Shown piece by piece: positions 62,396 to 64,000 of a stretch of 64,000 nucleotides of DNA. The position numbers and the translations under genes were made by a program. Location: the NCBI GenBank assembly GCA_024958715.1, contig JANWUS010000006.1, forward strand, positions 62,001-126,000, written 5' to 3'. This stretch comes from Cyanobium sp. FGCU52. GTDB taxonomy: Bacteria; Cyanobacteriota; Cyanobacteriia; PCC-6307; Cyanobiaceae. Position 1 is the first letter of the stretch; the number at the start of each line of letters is the position of its first letter. The notes beneath the pieces were generated by a model. The model was not told the origin of the DNA, did no database searches, and saw nothing but the letters and a program-made list of their open reading frames with translations.

Positions 62396-63103
<708 letters not shown>

Positions 63104-63194
63104 GGAGGGAAGGGGTGCGAGCGACCGCAGGCGGTCTCCCCCGGTAGGTGAACGGAAGGGAACGAGGCGACTCCGGCACGGGGCCGGAGGGGGC

Positions 63195-63620
63195 TCATTC
63201 CTTGACGGCGACGCCCATGTTGCGGGCGGTGCCCTCGATGATGCGCATCGCCGATTCGACGCTGCTGCAGTTGAGGTCGGGCAGCTTGGTGCGGGCGATC
63301 TCCTCGAGCTGGGCCCGGCTGATCGCACCCACCGACCCCTTGGCGGACGTGGCGGCACCCTTGTCGATGCCGGCAGCCTTGGAGATCAGCACCGAAGCGG
63401 GCGGGGTCTTGGTGATGAAGGTGAAGCTGCGGTCTTCGAAGACCGAGATCTCCACCGGGATCACGTACCCGGCCTTGTCCTGGGTGCGGGCGTTGTACTC
63501 CTTGCAGAACGCCATGATGTTGACCCCGTGCTGACCGAGGGCGGGGCCCACCGGAGGTGCGGGGTTGGCTTTGCCGGCATCGAGGGCCAGCTTGATCACG
63601 GCTACGACTTTCTTGGCCAT
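63195..63620 (-). CDS. rplK: 50S ribosomal protein uL11
   Basis: A 141-residue protein of standard length: [37 protein letters not shown] (Pro-rich N-terminal domain, thiostrepton region) and the RNA-binding C-terminal domain [26 protein letters not shown]. Part of the GTPase-associated centre. It follows nusG after 227 bases containing hairpins. Confidence 0.98.
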   Translation of the reverse strand: MAKKVVAVIKLALDAGKANPAPPVGPALGQHGVNIMAFCKEYNARTQDKAGYVIPVEISVFEDRSFTFITKTPPASVLISKAAGIDKGAATSAKGSVGAISRAQLEEIARTKLPDLNCSSVESAMRIIEGTARNMGVAVKE

Positions 63621-63659
63621 CGGCTGGGCTACGGAGGGGCTCCCTGACGGAAGCGGGGA

Positions 63660-63750
63660 CGAAACCTCCCCGAAGGGAGACGGAATCTCCCCGAAGGGAG
63701 AGGTGCGGATTCCACAGGGGAATCAGAGAACGTACTCCCCGGAGGGAGCT
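63660..63750 (-). repeat. Tandem UUCG-type hairpins between nusG and rplK
   Basis: Three short hairpins: CTCCC-CGAA-GGGAG at about 63666-63679, TCTCCC-CGAA-GGGAGA at about 63686-63701, and CTCCC-CGGA-GGGAG at about 63735-63748. On the transcribed minus strand the first two are C(UUCG)G tetraloops, unusually stable. They may separate or process the nusG and rplK cistrons or serve as a regulatory leader for rplK (inference). Confidence 0.65.
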
Positions 63751-63847
63751 GCGGATCGCCGGAGCCCGATGGGGTCGCGGCGGGCCGGTGGCACCGGGCG
63801 GTGCCACCCAGGGCCGTCCTCCGCAGGGAGACGGCCGGCCCGGGGGA

Positions 63848-64000
63848 TCAGTTCTGCTTGCTGATCTGGGAGAACTCGAGCTCCACCGGGGTTTCCCGGC
63901 CGAAGATCGAGAGCAGGGCCTTGAGCTTGCTGCGCTCTCCGGACACCTCGATCACCTCGCCCTGGAAGTCCTTGAACGGACCGGCGGTGACCAGGATCTG
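63848..64000 (-). CDS. nusG: Transcription termination/antitermination protein NusG, C-terminal part (cut by window edge)
   Basis: The last ~50 residues of NusG, reading [19 protein letters not shown]...[22 protein letters not shown], the KOW domain that contacts S10 or Rho. The start lies beyond the window. The order nusG-rplK-rplA-rplJ-rplL is the usual bacterial block. Confidence 0.95.
   Translation of the reverse strand, partial: QILVTAGPFKDFQGEVIEVSGERSKLKALLSIFGRETPVELEFSQISKQN

Overview
The window is chromosomal DNA from a high-GC picocyanobacterium, most likely the Cyanobium / freshwater-brackish Synechococcus group. The evidence is an ndhH fragment of the photosynthetic/respiratory NDH-1 complex, a phylloquinone (vitamin K1) pathway ending in a MenA-type prenyltransferase, the gshB-grx-prfB-DUF3285-ybeY gene order, recurrent GCGATCGC palindromes, a PilMNOQ set without PilP, and overall GC that looks near 70%. 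Genes are tightly packed, often with 1-4 base start/stop overlaps and frequent GTG/TTG starts. The species assignment is inference.

Layout. 1-6.9 kb: ndhH end, a DUF2752 protein, a membrane protein, then the phylloquinone genes (thioesterase, menE, menC, menA, and divergent menF). 6.8-15.2 kb: glutathione synthetase, a cysteine-free glutaredoxin-like protein, prfB with its programmed frameshift, ybeY, dgkA, trpG/pabA, a degenerate metallo-beta-lactamase-fold protein, a HisC-like aminotransferase and argS. 15.4-18.7 kb: a methyltransferase ORF running into a GrrM/GrrA/GrrP RiPP locus, whose precursor carries eleven aromatic-X-Asn motifs. 18.8-28.2 kb: nadC, mnmE, a Rel/SpoT protein, a double ABC ATPase, a ClC channel, a small ribbon-helix-helix protein and an RluD-type pseudouridine synthase.

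28.3-40.5 kb is the most accessory-looking part. It holds a channel-like protein with an odd selectivity filter, a compositionally distinct mqo-cupin / fumC divergon, and a 2.8 kb insertion in the ribosome-assembly GTPase gene rbgA. That insertion is bounded by a perfect 601 bp direct repeat and contains a low-GC polytopic membrane protein gene. A universal stress protein follows, then a GtrA/GtrB-like glycosylation pair next to a large GT-C-like gene broken by a one-base frameshift.

40.6-52.8 kb returns to housekeeping: pgk, a two-component system, murG, a CobD/CobC-like aminotransferase, a MoxR-DUF58-transglutaminase operon (the transglutaminase gene has a frameshift in a G6 run), and secreted small or repeat proteins. 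52.9-57.7 kb encodes the type IV pilus assembly set pilM-pilN-pilO-pilQ. 57.8-60.7 kb has pyrD, an RNase HI with a C-terminal extension, and a DUF3747 protein. 60.9-64 kb is the L7/L12-L10-L1-L11-NusG ribosomal/antitermination block read leftwards, with a recognisable L10 leader RNA, terminators and a tandem UUCG hairpin array.
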